A stretch of DNA of 64,000 bases from AC-32 sp963813435 (GTDB taxonomy: Bacteria; Actinomycetota; Thermoleophilia; Gaiellales; Gaiellaceae), in NCBI GenBank assembly GCA_963813435.1, contig CAWEYY010000003.1, positions 1,054,001 to 1,118,000 on the forward strand, written 5' to 3'. The position numbers and the translations under genes are program-made. The number at the start of each line of letters is the position of its first letter. Positions within the stretch are counted from its first letter, which is position 1. The notes beneath the pieces were generated by a model, which searched no databases, was not told the DNA's origin, and was given only the letters and a program-made list of their open reading frames with translations. Positions 44,349-52,863 of the stretch are shown piece after piece.

Positions 44349-45044
44349 CTAGCCGGACGGAATCACGAAGAACGCGATCGCCACGTACTGGCACGCCACG
44401 GCGACGAGCGTCAGCGCGTGGAACACCTCGTGGTAGCCAAAGACGTCCGGGACCGGGTCTGGCCGGCGGCGCGCGTAGATGATCGCGCCGGCCGTGTAGG
44501 CGAGGCCGCCGACGGCGAGCAGTGCCAGGGCCGCCGGATCGAGCCGCGTCACGAGTTGTGGCAGGACGACGACGCCCACCCACCCGAGCGCCAGGCCCAC
44601 CAGGACGGCGACCCAGTTCGGCGCCTCGACCCAGGCGAACTTGAGCGCGGCTCCGGCCAGGGCGCCTGCCCAGACGATCGCGAGCACGACGATGCGCCAG
44701 GTACCGTCCAGGACGAGCAGGCAGACGGGCGTGTAGGTGCCGGCGATCAGGAAGAGGACGCCCGTGTGATCGATGCGTCGCATCCAGAGCCGGACGTGAG
44801 GAGTCCAGGTCACCCGGTGGTAGAGGGCGCTTGCGCCGAAACAGACGGCCACCGAGCAGGCGAACACGGCGGCCGCCGTGTGCCCGCCTGCGCCGTCCGC
44901 ACCGACGATCAGGAGCGCGCCGACGACGAGCGAGACCGGAAACGCGACCTGGTGCAGGACACCGCGCAGAAGGGGCCTGGGCGGGGCAGGCAAGACCAAA
45001 GGCGAAACCGCCACCCCACCACGATAGACGGCTTTCGCTTCCAC
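44349..45044 (-). CDS. Hemolysin III family (PAQR-like) membrane protein
   Basis: 231 residues, seven membrane segments. Conserved family features are GASALYHRVTWTP (helix 2 with Ser and His), RIDHTGVLFLIAGTYTPV (Asp-His pair) and FGYHEVFHALTLVAVACQY (two late histidines), which together bind zinc in PAQR proteins. Bacterial members are called hemolysin III or YqfA and affect membrane homeostasis; ceramidase-like hydrolase activity is proposed for eukaryotic relatives. A GTG at residue 11 is an alternative start. The gene is divergent from the CoA transferase with 23 bases between the starts. Confidence 0.87.
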   Translation of the reverse strand: MEAKAVYRGGVAVSPLVLPAPPRPLLRGVLHQVAFPVSLVVGALLIVGADGAGGHTAAAVFACSVAVCFGASALYHRVTWTPHVRLWMRRIDHTGVLFLIAGTYTPVCLLVLDGTWRIVVLAIVWAGALAGAALKFAWVEAPNWVAVLVGLALGWVGVVVLPQLVTRLDPAALALLAVGGLAYTAGAIIYARRRPDPVPDVFGYHEVFHALTLVAVACQYVAIAFFVIPSG

Positions 45045-45067
45045 CGCCGCTGTGATAGACGGGCGCG

Positions 45068-46243
45068 GTGAGCAAGCTTCCGCTCGACGGGCTCCGCATC
45101 CTCGACCTCTCCCGCGTCCTCGCAGGGCCCTACTGCACGATGGTGCTCTCCGACCTCGGCGCCGAAATCGTGAAGATCGAGCGGCCGGGGGTGGGCGACG
45201 AGACGCGCACCTGGGGGCCGCCGTTCGTCGAGGGCGAGTCTGCGTACTTCCTCTCGGTCAACCGGGGGAAGCGGAGCGTCGCGCTCGATCTTCGGGGAGA
45301 GAGGTCACGTGGCGCGTTCATGCGCCTTGCGGCAAACGCGGACGTCGTCGTCGAGAACTTTCGACCGGGCGGGGCCGATGCGCTCGGCGTCGGGTTCGAG
45401 CAGGTACGGGCGGTGAGCCCGCGCGTCGTCTACTGCTCGATCACCGGCTTCGGCGACCGCGAGCCGGCTGGACGGCCCGGCTACGACTTCGTCATCCAGG
45501 CCGAGTCTGGGCTGATGAGCGTCACCGGCCCGGCCGACGGCGAGCCCTCGAAGGTCGGCGTCGCGGTCGTCGACGTGCTCGCCGGGCTGAACGCGGCCGT
45601 CGCGATCCTCGCCGCGCTACGCCGCCGGGACGAAACCGGCGAGGGCGAGCACGTCGAGGTCTCGCTTCTGGACAGCGCCCTCAGCGGGCTCGTCAACGTC
45701 GCTCAGAGCGTCCTTGTCACCGGCGCCGAGGCGCCGCGGTTCGGAAACGCGCACCGCAGCGTCGCGCCCTACGAGCCGCTCAGGGCGCAGGATGGCCTGG
45801 TCGCGATCGCGGCCGCCAACGACGGGCTGTTCGCGAAGCTCTGCGGCGTGCTTGGACGGAGTGACCTGATCGCCGACGAGCGGTTCGCCACGAACGCCGG
45901 TCGCGTCGAGCACCGGGCCGAGCTCGCCGCCGAGCTCGAGCGGGCCCTGGCTAACCGACAGGCCGACGAGTGGATCGAGCTGCTCACCGCCGAAGGCGTG
46001 CCGGCCGGGAAGATCCGCGGCGTGCTCGAGGCGCTCGAAGCGGCCGGGAGTGGCACCACCGTGAGAGTCGAGCACCCGACCGTCGGGCCGCTCGACCTCG
46101 TGCGCACGGCGACGCGCTTCGAGGGCGGCGATCAGCTTCCGTCGGCGCCGCCGCTCCTCGGCGAGCACACGCGCGAAGTACTCGCAGAGGCGGGCCTCGA
46201 CGACTCCGAGATCGACGCGGTCGTGGCGGACAGCCGGCATTAA
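45068..46243 (+). CDS. Family III CoA transferase (CaiB/BaiF type)
   Basis: 391 residues, GTG start. DLSRVLAGPYCTMVLSDLGA, then EIVKIERPGVGDETR, and FLSVNRGKRSVALDL are the N-terminal signatures. ANADVVVENFRPGGADALGV follows, then the GRPGYDFVIQAESGLMSVTG segment that contains family active-site residues. The family moves CoA between organic acids such as oxalate/formate, carnitine, succinate or bile acids. No dedicated partner gene is adjacent, so the substrate is not predictable. Confidence 0.9.
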   Translation: MSKLPLDGLRILDLSRVLAGPYCTMVLSDLGAEIVKIERPGVGDETRTWGPPFVEGESAYFLSVNRGKRSVALDLRGERSRGAFMRLAANADVVVENFRPGGADALGVGFEQVRAVSPRVVYCSITGFGDREPAGRPGYDFVIQAESGLMSVTGPADGEPSKVGVAVVDVLAGLNAAVAILAALRRRDETGEGEHVEVSLLDSALSGLVNVAQSVLVTGAEAPRFGNAHRSVAPYEPLRAQDGLVAIAAANDGLFAKLCGVLGRSDLIADERFATNAGRVEHRAELAAELERALANRQADEWIELLTAEGVPAGKIRGVLEALEAAGSGTTVRVEHPTVGPLDLVRTATRFEGGDQLPSAPPLLGEHTREVLAEAGLDDSEIDAVVADSRH

Positions 46244-46304
46244 CGGCCGTACCGGCAAAGCCGGCACGACCTCTCACGGTCGGCGTCGCAAGCGAACGCC
46301 TTAG
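46236..46304 (+). repeat. Intergenic inverted repeat copy A (REP-like), with stem-loop
   Basis: This segment, spanning the CoA-transferase stop and the ferritin-like gene's stop, matches the reverse complement of 54301-54370 with six substitutions and one single-base gap by eye. It contains CCGGC-AAA-GCCGG, a hairpin that could end transcription of both convergent genes. Confidence 0.8.
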
Positions 46305-46801
46305 TCGGCCTCGAGCTCGCGGAGGAAGCCCTCGAACAGACGGCGATGGCCCTCCTCGTCGTGGAGGATCCCGATCGTCATGTCCTGAGTGACCCAGTCC
46401 ACGCCGTCGGTCACCTCGATGATGCGGTTGTAGTGCTCGATTGCGCCGGTCTCGGCCTCGATCACGCCGCGAACGATGTGCGCGATGTCGGTCTGCCGCT
46501 CGGGCGGCTGGAGGAAGCTCTGCTCCGCGGTGAAGTCCTCGGAGCCCGGCACGACGCCGTAGAGCTCCTTGATCCGGTTGCCGAACTGGCGGGCGTGACC
46601 GAGCTCTTCCTCGACGTCCTCCTCGAGCGACTCACGAATCTCCTGCGCGCGGACGCCGTCGGGGTTGATCGAGTTCGCGACGTAGCTCATCACCGTCTCG
46701 ATCTCCATCCAGTAGGCCTTGGTCAGAAGCTCGACGATCTCCTCGCGCTTCTCGGTCAGCTCCTCGGACAGGATTCCCTGGGCTGCGGTTCGGGCGGGCA
46801 T
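46301..46801 (-). CDS. Ferritin-like di-iron protein (bacterioferritin/Dps-like)
   Basis: 166 residues from ATG 46801, chosen because GGAGGTG precedes it closely. A four-helix bundle carries two E...ExxH sets: AYWMEIETVMSYVANS and EEELGHARQFGNRI, then VIEAETGAIEHYNRI and DEEGHRRLFEGFLREL. This is the di-iron ligand pattern of bacterioferritin and ferritin-like domains. It probably stores iron or protects against peroxide. It lies next to Hsp20 on the same strand. Confidence 0.88.
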   Translation of the reverse strand: MPARTAAQGILSEELTEKREEIVELLTKAYWMEIETVMSYVANSINPDGVRAQEIRESLEEDVEEELGHARQFGNRIKELYGVVPGSEDFTAEQSFLQPPERQTDIAHIVRGVIEAETGAIEHYNRIIEVTDGVDWVTQDMTIGILHDEEGHRRLFEGFLRELEAD

Positions 46802-46889
46802 ATCCACCTCCGGTCTGGTCGATGCATTCCCGGACTCCACGGTAACGAACCGGGGCGGCGGGGAGCCCGTCGCCCCGGCCGATCGCCGA

Positions 46890-47312
46890 TCACCTCTTCG
46901 CGATCGGGACCTTGTGCGGCTTCGGAGCCGTGAGCTTCGGCGTGTGCAGCTCGAGCACACCCTTGTCGAACGTCGCCTTGACGTGCTTCGTATCGGCGTC
47001 GACCGGCAGCTCGAAGCGCCGCTCGAACTCGCGCTCCAGGCGCTCGTGGAGGCGGAAGGTCTTGTCGACCTCCTCCTTCGTCTCCTTGCGCTCGCCCTTC
47101 ACCGTGACCATGTGGTCGGTGACCTCGATGCCGAGCTCCTTCTCCTCGTAGCCGGGCACCTCGAGCTCGACGACGAACTCGTCCTCGGTCTCGTAGATGT
47201 CGGCCGCGGGAAGCAGGAGGGGCGCGAAGCCGATCTCCTCGAAGGTGCGTCGCATCCGACGCTCCATCGAGTCGATCCCGGTGAACGGCGACCACTTGAT
47301 CAGCGTGGCCAT
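46890..47312 (-). CDS. Hsp20 / alpha-crystallin family chaperone
   Basis: 140 residues. The alpha-crystallin domain runs from about residue 35 (ADIYETEDEFVVELEVPGY) to KGVLELHTPKL near the C-terminus, the usual G-x-L motif. KGERKETKEEVDKTF and RLEREFERRFELPVDAD are typical loop features. It holds unfolding proteins during heat or oxidative stress. No HAIR or CIRCE operator is recognised upstream. Confidence 0.93.
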   Translation of the reverse strand: MATLIKWSPFTGIDSMERRMRRTFEEIGFAPLLLPAADIYETEDEFVVELEVPGYEEKELGIEVTDHMVTVKGERKETKEEVDKTFRLHERLEREFERRFELPVDADTKHVKATFDKGVLELHTPKLTAPKPHKVPIAKR

Positions 47313-47479
47313 GGATTCACCTCCCTTCGCTGGGATGTCCTCATGCTCGCTCCCCGCAGCCGGCCGGCCATCGGTCGGAACCCCGATCTGCTTGCGGCTT
47401 TCCCGTAGTCCGGGGCGGGCCGCGCCCCGATGCCGCGCGCGCCGAGCGAGCGCAGAGTGCAGGCGAAAGGAGGTAGATC

Positions 47480-47929
47480 ATGAGCGAGCAAATGCTTGAG
47501 CGCAGCAAGGCCGGCCCGTCGCTCGACCAGCTCACGGTCGCGGACGCGATGCACCCCGGCGTCGTCACGTGTCCCCTCGAGACGCCGCTGCCGACGGTGG
47601 CCCGGATGATGGCGACCTATCGGATTCACGCCGTGATCGTGTTCAGCGAGGAGTCGGACGACCTGGCCGACGCCGAGCTTTGGGGCGTCGTCTCCGATCT
47701 CGACCTCGTCAAGGCGGCGAGCGTGACCGAGCTCGCGGACCGCACCGCCGGCGGGACGGCTGTCACCCCGGTGGTCACCGTGGAGCGCGATGACTCGCTC
47801 GGCCGCGCGGCCCAGCTGATGAGCGAGCACGAGATCACGCACCTCGTCGTCGTCGACCCCGAGCTGACGCGGCCGATCGGCGTGCTGTCGACGCTCGACC
47901 TGGCCCGCGCGATCGCGGAGACCGCCTAG
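47480..47929 (+). CDS. Two-CBS-domain protein
   Basis: 149 residues; the start has an excellent AAGGAGG eight bases upstream. A tandem CBS (Bateman) module: TVADAMHPGVVTCPLETPLP opens domain 1, and DRTAGGTAVTPVVTVERDDS domain 2, closing with GVLSTLDLARAIAE. Such modules sense adenine nucleotides. It is followed nine bases later by the ATP-grasp gene, so they are probably co-transcribed. A second CBS protein lies at 53.9 kb. Confidence 0.9.
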   Translation: MSEQMLERSKAGPSLDQLTVADAMHPGVVTCPLETPLPTVARMMATYRIHAVIVFSEESDDLADAELWGVVSDLDLVKAASVTELADRTAGGTAVTPVVTVERDDSLGRAAQLMSEHEITHLVVVDPELTRPIGVLSTLDLARAIAETA

Positions 47930-47937
47930 GCGGCCGG

Positions 47938-48804
47938 ATGAGCCGGATCGGCGTCATCGGGTATGCGCAGCCTGCGAACGTCGAGCTCGTCGCGGCCTGG
48001 CAGGCCGCGGGGCTCGACGCTGCGCTGGTCGCCCCCCGCGACGCGCTCTCGGAGCTGTCGGTCGGCGACGTCGCGATCGGCCGGCTCGACGTCCTGACAA
48101 CGCTGGACGGCGTCGAGCCGGGCCTCGAGACGCTCGATGAGCTCGAGGCGCGCGGCGTCGTCGTCTTCAACCGCTCGGCGGCGCTGCTGGCCGCTCACGA
48201 CAAGCTCCTCAGCGATGCCTGCCTGGCCGGCGCGGGAGTCCGCCGACCTCCCGCCGCCCACGTGGGCACCGTCGAGGAGCTACGGCGCCTGCCGCTGCCG
48301 CTCGTGGTGAAGCCGCGCTTCGGCAGCTGGGGGCGCGACGTCTTCCGCTGCCGCAACCTGGACGAGCTCGAGGCGTGCATCGACGAGATCGACGGACGGA
48401 ACTGGTTCCGCAAGGACGGCGCGGTCGTCCAGGAGCTCGTCCCGTCTGCCGGGTTCGACCTGCGCGTGATCGTCGCGGCCGGCGTGGTGGTCGGAGCCGC
48501 GGAGCGCGTCGCCCGGCCGGGCGAGTGGCGGACGAACGTCTCGCTGGGCGGAACCCTGCGGCCGGCGCCGCACCTGACCGCGGAGGCGCGCGCACTCGCG
48601 GTCGCGGCCGCCGCCGCGCTCGACGCCGACCTGATCGGAGTCGACCTGCTTCCGCTTTCCGACGGCTACACGGTCATCGAGATGAACGGCGCGGTCGAGT
48701 TCGACGACCGCTACTCACTGGCCGGCTCGAGCATCTACGACGAGATCGTGGACGCCCTCGACCTCGTGAAGTCCCGGCAGGACTACGGCTCGGCGCTTGC
48801 CTGA
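47938..48804 (+). CDS. RimK/LysX-like ATP-grasp ligase
   Basis: 288 residues. The ATP-grasp core includes AAHDKLLSDACLAGAGVRRP, LPLVVKPRFGSWGRDVFRC with the ATP-binding Lys, GAVVQELVPSAGFDLRVIV and the metal-binding ending DGYTVIEMNGAVEFDDRYS. It resembles RimK-family enzymes that add amino acids such as glutamate to proteins or cofactors. The substrate is unknown. The 3' end overlaps the convergent malic-enzyme gene by 22 bases. Confidence 0.83.
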   Translation: MSRIGVIGYAQPANVELVAAWQAAGLDAALVAPRDALSELSVGDVAIGRLDVLTTLDGVEPGLETLDELEARGVVVFNRSAALLAAHDKLLSDACLAGAGVRRPPAAHVGTVEELRRLPLPLVVKPRFGSWGRDVFRCRNLDELEACIDEIDGRNWFRKDGAVVQELVPSAGFDLRVIVAAGVVVGAAERVARPGEWRTNVSLGGTLRPAPHLTAEARALAVAAAAALDADLIGVDLLPLSDGYTVIEMNGAVEFDDRYSLAGSSIYDEIVDALDLVKSRQDYGSALA

Positions 48805-50219
48805 TCGCGCAGGCGCCCCGCCACGCCCTCGGCCCGGGCCGCCCGTTCGACGGCCTCGGCGACCGCGGGTGCTACCCGGCGGTCGAACACGCTTGGGATG
48901 ACGTAGTCGGCCTCGAGATGGTCGGGCTCGACGACGGCCGCGAGAGCGTGTGCAGCGGCGAGCTCCATCCCACGGGTGATCGTCGTCGCGCGCGCGTCGA
49001 GCGCGCCGCGAAACACACCGGGGAACACGAGCACGTTGTTGATCTGGTTCGGATAGTCCGAGCGCCCCGTGCCGACCACCGCGACGAGGTCCTCGATCTG
49101 CTCCGGCGCGACCTCGGGCGTCGGATTGGCCATCGCGAAGACGATCGCGTCCGCGGCCATCGAGCGAACGTCGTCGACGCTGACGGCTCCCGGGCCGGAG
49201 AGGCCGATGAACACGTCGGCGGCGTGAAGCGCCTCGCCGGCCGTGCCGGGGGCGCCGTCGGGGTTCGTCTCCTCGGCGAGCGCCGACTTGAAGGGATCCA
49301 AGCCCGCCCGGCGGGGACACAGGATTCCCCGGCGGTCGCAGCAGACGACCTGTCCGGCACCGGCCGCAACGAGCATTCGCGCCGTCGCCGCTCCCGCCGC
49401 CCCCGCGCCGGTCAGCACGACTCGAACGTCCTCGAGCTTCTTGCCGACCACCCTGAGCGCGTTGAGGAGAGCGGCCAGTACCACGATGGCCGTTCCGTGC
49501 TGGTCGTCATGGAAGACCGGGATCGTCAGCTCCTCGCGTAGCCGGGCCTCGATCTCGAAGCAGCGCGGCGCCGAGATGTCCTCCAGGTTGATCCCGCCGA
49601 ACACGGGCGCGAGCGCGACGGTTGTCCTCACGATCTCGTCCGGATCGGTCGTGGCCAGGCAGATCGGCCAGGCGTCGACTCCGCCGAACTCCTTGAAGAG
49701 GATCGCCTTTCCTTCCATCACCGGCAGAGCGGCCTCTGGCCCGATGTCGCCGAGCCCGAGCACCGCGGTCCCGTCGGTGACGACCGCGACCGCGTTCTGC
49801 TTGACGGTCAGGTTCCAGACCTTCTCCGGATCCTCCGCGATCGCGCGGCAGACGCGCGCCACGCCGGGCGTGTACGCCATCGAGAGGTCGTCGCGCGTCT
49901 TCAGCGGCGCCTTCGAGACGACCTCGAGCTTGCCGCCGAGATGAAGCAGGAACGTCCGGTCGGAGACGTGCTCGACCTCGATCCCCTCCATGGCGCGGAC
50001 GGCCTCGACGATCCGCTGCATGTGCGCCTCGTCGTCCGCCAGCACCGTGACGTCACGGATCTTCTTGCCCTTCTCGACCCGGACGAGGTCGATCGCCCCG
50101 AGCAGGCCGCCCTCCTCGCCGATGGCGCTGGCGAGGCGCGCGAACGAGCCCGGCTGGTTGTCGATGTGGACGCGCAACGTCGCGCTGAACGACGCCGACT
50201 GGTGGTGGACTGCGCCCAT
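48783..50219 (-). CDS. NAD(P)-dependent malic enzyme with N-terminal ACT domain
   Basis: 478 residues; oxidatively decarboxylates malate to pyruvate. Residues about 12-80 form an ACT domain (ATLRVHIDNQPGSFARLASA), which usually senses an amino acid. The catalytic part has SMAYTPGVARVCRAIAEDP, AVVTDGTAVLGLGDIGPEAA, GKAILFKEFGGVDAWPIC and the metal-binding HDDQHGTAIVVLAALLNAL, then the NAD Rossmann motif VVLTGAGAAGAATARMLV. It links TCA intermediates to pyruvate and thus joins the gltA-icd-acnA metabolism seen elsewhere. Confidence 0.93.
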   Translation of the reverse strand: MGAVHHQSASFSATLRVHIDNQPGSFARLASAIGEEGGLLGAIDLVRVEKGKKIRDVTVLADDEAHMQRIVEAVRAMEGIEVEHVSDRTFLLHLGGKLEVVSKAPLKTRDDLSMAYTPGVARVCRAIAEDPEKVWNLTVKQNAVAVVTDGTAVLGLGDIGPEAALPVMEGKAILFKEFGGVDAWPICLATTDPDEIVRTTVALAPVFGGINLEDISAPRCFEIEARLREELTIPVFHDDQHGTAIVVLAALLNALRVVGKKLEDVRVVLTGAGAAGAATARMLVAAGAGQVVCCDRRGILCPRRAGLDPFKSALAEETNPDGAPGTAGEALHAADVFIGLSGPGAVSVDDVRSMAADAIVFAMANPTPEVAPEQIEDLVAVVGTGRSDYPNQINNVLVFPGVFRGALDARATTITRGMELAAAHALAAVVEPDHLEADYVIPSVFDRRVAPAVAEAVERAARAEGVAGRLRDQASAEP

Positions 50220-50309
50220 GCGACGAGTCTGTCCGCGGACGGCCGCGCGTCCATCCGCACCGGCACCGAACCGCGTTGCGGCTTTTCCGCACGCGCGGAG
50301 CGCGTTACG

Positions 50310-50843
50310 TCAGATCGGCCAGCTCGCCCGGACGGGAACGGGCCGCTCGGTCCAGTCGCTGTAGGCGACCGGCGGCTCGGTCGTCTCCTCGGGCGTGGAC
50401 GCTTCGTAGCGCGCCGCCTTCTCGTTGCGCGGGTAGTGCAGCTTCTTGTCCTCGCCGCGCACGCCGACCATCAGGATCGCGCAGGGCCCGTCGCCGGCGC
50501 CGACGAGGATGTGATCGGTCCCAGGCGCGCAGTGGAAGAAGTCCCAGGCCTTGAGGTGCCGCTCCTCGTCCTCGACGATCAAGAGGCACTCGCCGGAGAG
50601 CACGAGGAAGTCCTCCTGCACGCTCTCGGAGTGGTAGCGGCCGTTCGGCTGGCCCGGCTGGAGGACGTGGACGCCGATCCCATATTGCTCGAACGGTGCG
50701 TCCCGGCTCTCCCAGGCCGTCCACTCGCCGGCGATGTCGTGGCGGTCCCACCTGGCGTCCGCGAGGTTGACGACGTACCAGCCGGGCGACGAGACGACCG
50801 TGCCCTCGGGAGTCTGCTCCAGCTTCGCCTCTTCGGTCGGCAC
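50310..50843 (-). CDS. Cupin-domain protein
   Basis: 177 residues. A single cupin barrel: QPGQPNGRYHSESVQEDFLV is motif 1 (with His and Glu metal ligands) and LKAWDFFHCAPGTDHILVGA is motif 2. The N-terminus (TVVSSPGWYVVNLADARWDR) is a typical leader strand. It may bind a metal and act on small substrates or sugars; no particular enzyme can be named. It is divergent from the epimerase gene with about 30 bases between the starts. Confidence 0.85.
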   Translation of the reverse strand: MPTEEAKLEQTPEGTVVSSPGWYVVNLADARWDRHDIAGEWTAWESRDAPFEQYGIGVHVLQPGQPNGRYHSESVQEDFLVLSGECLLIVEDEERHLKAWDFFHCAPGTDHILVGAGDGPCAILMVGVRGEDKKLHYPRNEKAARYEASTPEETTEPPVAYSDWTERPVPVRASWPI

Positions 50844-50874
50844 GCGCCGAGCCTACCCGACTAGATTGCAGCCG

Positions 50875-51855
50875 ATGAGGCTGCTCGTCCTCGGCGGAAC
50901 GAAGTTCCTCGGCCGCTCGGTCGTCGAGGCTGCGCTTGCGCGCGGCGACGAGGTGACGCTCTTCAACCGCGGCCAGACGGGCACCGAGCTCTTCCCCGAG
51001 GTCGAGAAGCTTCGCGGCGACCGAGACGGCGATCTCGCCGCGCTCGAGGGCCGCGAGTGGGACGCGGTGATCGATCCCTCCGGCTACGTGCCGCGGATCG
51101 TGCGCGACTCGGCCGAGCTGCTACGCGGGTCGGTCGGCCACTACGTGTTCGTCTCGAGCGGCTCCGTCTACGAGGACCCGTACCCGGGCTTCGACGAGAC
51201 GGCTCCCACCGCGGAGCTCGAGGATCCCGACACCGAGGAGGTCATGGCCCACTACGGCGCGCTGAAGGCAGCCTGCGAGCGTGTCGTGAGCGAGGTCTAC
51301 CCGGACGCGCACACAAACGTGCGCGCGGGGCTGATCGTCGGGCCGAACGACCCGACCGGCCGCTTCACGTACTGGCCGCTGCGGGTCGCCGTCGGCGGCG
51401 AGCTGCTCGCGCCTGCTCCGCCCGAGCGCAGCGTCCAGTTCATCGACGTGCGCGACCTTGGGGAGTGGATGGTCGAGGCCTGCGACAAGAGTCACGTCGG
51501 CACGTTCAACGCGACCGGCGAGCAGCAGCGCTTCGACGAGTTCGTCGCGGCGTGCGGTGACGCCGACCCGGTCTGGGTCTCCGACGAGTTCCTGGTCGAG
51601 CACGAGGTCGAGCCCTTCAGCGAGCTGCCGCTCTGGATCCCCGGGGCGCATGCCGCCTTCCTCCAGGGCGACGTCTCGAAGGCCGTCGCCGCCGGGCTTC
51701 GCTTCCGCCCACTCGACGTGACGATCCGCGACACGCGCGCGTGGGCCGACGAGGCCGGCGAGCAGCTGGTCACCGACCGCGGCCTACGCCAGGGCCGAGC
51801 CGGCCTCGACCCCGCCAGGGAGGCCGAGCTGCTCGAAGCCTGGCGCGCGCGCTGA
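50875..51855 (+). CDS. NAD-dependent epimerase/dehydratase (extended SDR)
   Basis: 326 residues from ATG 50875. The Rossmann motif is MRLLVLGGTKFLGRSVVEAA; the catalytic site has SSGSVYEDPYPG and YGALKAACE (Y-x3-K). GLIVGPNDPTGRFTYWP and FNATGEQQRF support an extended SDR with a sugar- or isoflavone-like substrate. Reaction type and substrate are not decided. Confidence 0.87.
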   Translation: MRLLVLGGTKFLGRSVVEAALARGDEVTLFNRGQTGTELFPEVEKLRGDRDGDLAALEGREWDAVIDPSGYVPRIVRDSAELLRGSVGHYVFVSSGSVYEDPYPGFDETAPTAELEDPDTEEVMAHYGALKAACERVVSEVYPDAHTNVRAGLIVGPNDPTGRFTYWPLRVAVGGELLAPAPPERSVQFIDVRDLGEWMVEACDKSHVGTFNATGEQQRFDEFVAACGDADPVWVSDEFLVEHEVEPFSELPLWIPGAHAAFLQGDVSKAVAAGLRFRPLDVTIRDTRAWADEAGEQLVTDRGLRQGRAGLDPAREAELLEAWRAR

Positions 51856-51899
51856 GCGGACGGCCCGCCGCCCGGCGCTGGTCCGACGCCCGCCCGACC

Positions 51900-51918
51900 A
51901 AGTAACAGACTGTTACTT
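51900..51918. promoter_or_regulatory. Palindromic site P1 (AGTAACAG-A-CTGTTACT)
   Basis: Arms AAGTAACAG and CTGTTACTT flank a central A; perfect dyad. It covers the stop codon of the small gene on the minus strand (51913-51915). It shares its 17-bp core with site P2 apart from the central base. Confidence 0.8.
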
Positions 51919-52203
51919 GCGCTTGACGGGCGTGCTGATGCCGCCGAGGTGCATGACGATCGCCTCTGGTGGGCGGACGCGAAAGGCGACATCGAGCAAC
52001 ACGTCCGCCGTCGACGGATACCTGGGGCGCGCACGGTGCGCACACACCAGGGTTCTCACCTGCTGATAACTCGGACGTCGCAGACCGAGGTGTTCTGCCG
52101 TCGAACCAACGCTTCTCGTGATCTCGGCCGCCGTTTGCGAGCCGTCGGCGAGGCGCTCGATCTCGGCACGAAGCCGCGGCGAGATGCGTGGAGCGAAGTA
52201 CAC
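51913..52203 (-). CDS. Small HTH-like protein between two palindromes
   Basis: 96 residues starting MYFAPRISPRLRAEIERLAD. The segment AEITRSVGSTAEHLGLRRPS, then YQQVRTLVCAHR, resembles a winged or helix-turn-helix unit with a conserved-looking RPSYQQVR motif. The C-terminus is basic (STPVKRK). One palindrome (P2) lies 58-80 bases upstream of the start and another (P1) spans its stop codon. I do not recognise the family. Self-regulation through the palindromes is a plausible inference. Confidence 0.55.
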   Translation of the reverse strand: MYFAPRISPRLRAEIERLADGSQTAAEITRSVGSTAEHLGLRRPSYQQVRTLVCAHRARPRYPSTADVLLDVAFRVRPPEAIVMHLGGISTPVKRK

Positions 52204-52260
52204 GCCTCAACCGTGCCGGACACCAAGCAACCGATCTGCATCAAATCAGTGCCTTCTTGA

Positions 52261-52283
52261 CTTAGTAACAGTCTGTTACTAAG
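52261..52283. promoter_or_regulatory. Palindromic site P2 (arms CTTAGTAACAG)
   Basis: Eleven-base arms CTTAGTAACAG and CTGTTACTAAG flank a central T; perfect dyad. It lies between the MarR gene's 3' end and the small gene's start, so it sits where an operator for the small gene would be. Confidence 0.82.
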
Positions 52284-52302
52284 AGGATCTAGGGCCGACG
52301 TG

Positions 52303-52806
52303 TCACGTCTGCGGCTCGCAGGCGGGGACGCCGTCGGCAGTGTCTTCGAGCGGCAGGCGCTGCAGGAGATCGCGCAGGGTTTCCATCTCCTCGACCGTGA
52401 ACCGCCCGAGGAAGAGGCCGCGGATCCCGGCGACATGAGTGTCGGCCGCCTCGCGCAGCTTGGTGAGCCCGCTGTCGGTGAGCTGGGCGTAGGTCACGCG
52501 CGCGTCGCTCTCGCAGGAGGCACGCTCGACGAACCCGCTCTCCTCGAGGCCCGCCAGCAGACGCGTAATCCCGGACGGCGTGAGCAGGACTTCCTCGGAG
52601 AGATCGACGCGGCGCATCCTGCGGTCCGGCGCGTGCGCCAAGCGGAGCAGCACCTCGTAGGCGCTTAGCGTCAGCCCGTGCTCGCTGACGAGGTCGGCGT
52701 TGAAGCGGCGCGTGATCGAGGCGTGCGCACGCAGGAGGCCCGCCCAGGCCTCGATCTCCGTTCCTCCTCGTGGTGGTGCTTGAGCACTCAATACTTGACG
52801 CCTCAA
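52303..52806 (-). CDS. MarR-family transcriptional regulator
   Basis: 167 residues. The winged helix includes LTLSAYEVLLRLAHAPDRRM, RVDLSEEVLLTPSGITRLLA (recognition helix) and the wing ESDARVTYAQLTDSG. MarR proteins are dimeric repressors released by small aromatics or oxidants. The gene is divergent from the YceI-FMN reductase operon, and a TTGAC-AA-GTCAA dyad in the shared promoter is a likely operator. The first residues are uncertain; a start a few codons downstream is possible. Confidence 0.9.
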   Translation of the reverse strand: MRRQVLSAQAPPRGGTEIEAWAGLLRAHASITRRFNADLVSEHGLTLSAYEVLLRLAHAPDRRMRRVDLSEEVLLTPSGITRLLAGLEESGFVERASCESDARVTYAQLTDSGLTKLREAADTHVAGIRGLFLGRFTVEEMETLRDLLQRLPLEDTADGVPACEPQT

Positions 52807-52825
52807 CCTTCTCTCGCTATGATTG

Positions 52826-52837
52826 TTGACAAGTCAA
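52826..52837. promoter_or_regulatory. Likely MarR operator TTGACAAGTCAA
   Basis: A perfect dyad (TTGAC, AA, GTCAA) lies in the 57-base region between the divergent MarR and YceI genes. A half-matching TTGAC-GCC-TCAA lies at about 52795-52806. Spacing and position fit a MarR-controlled divergent promoter. Confidence 0.6.
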
Positions 52838-52863
52838 GTATATCCAACGAGGAGGACGCCGCA

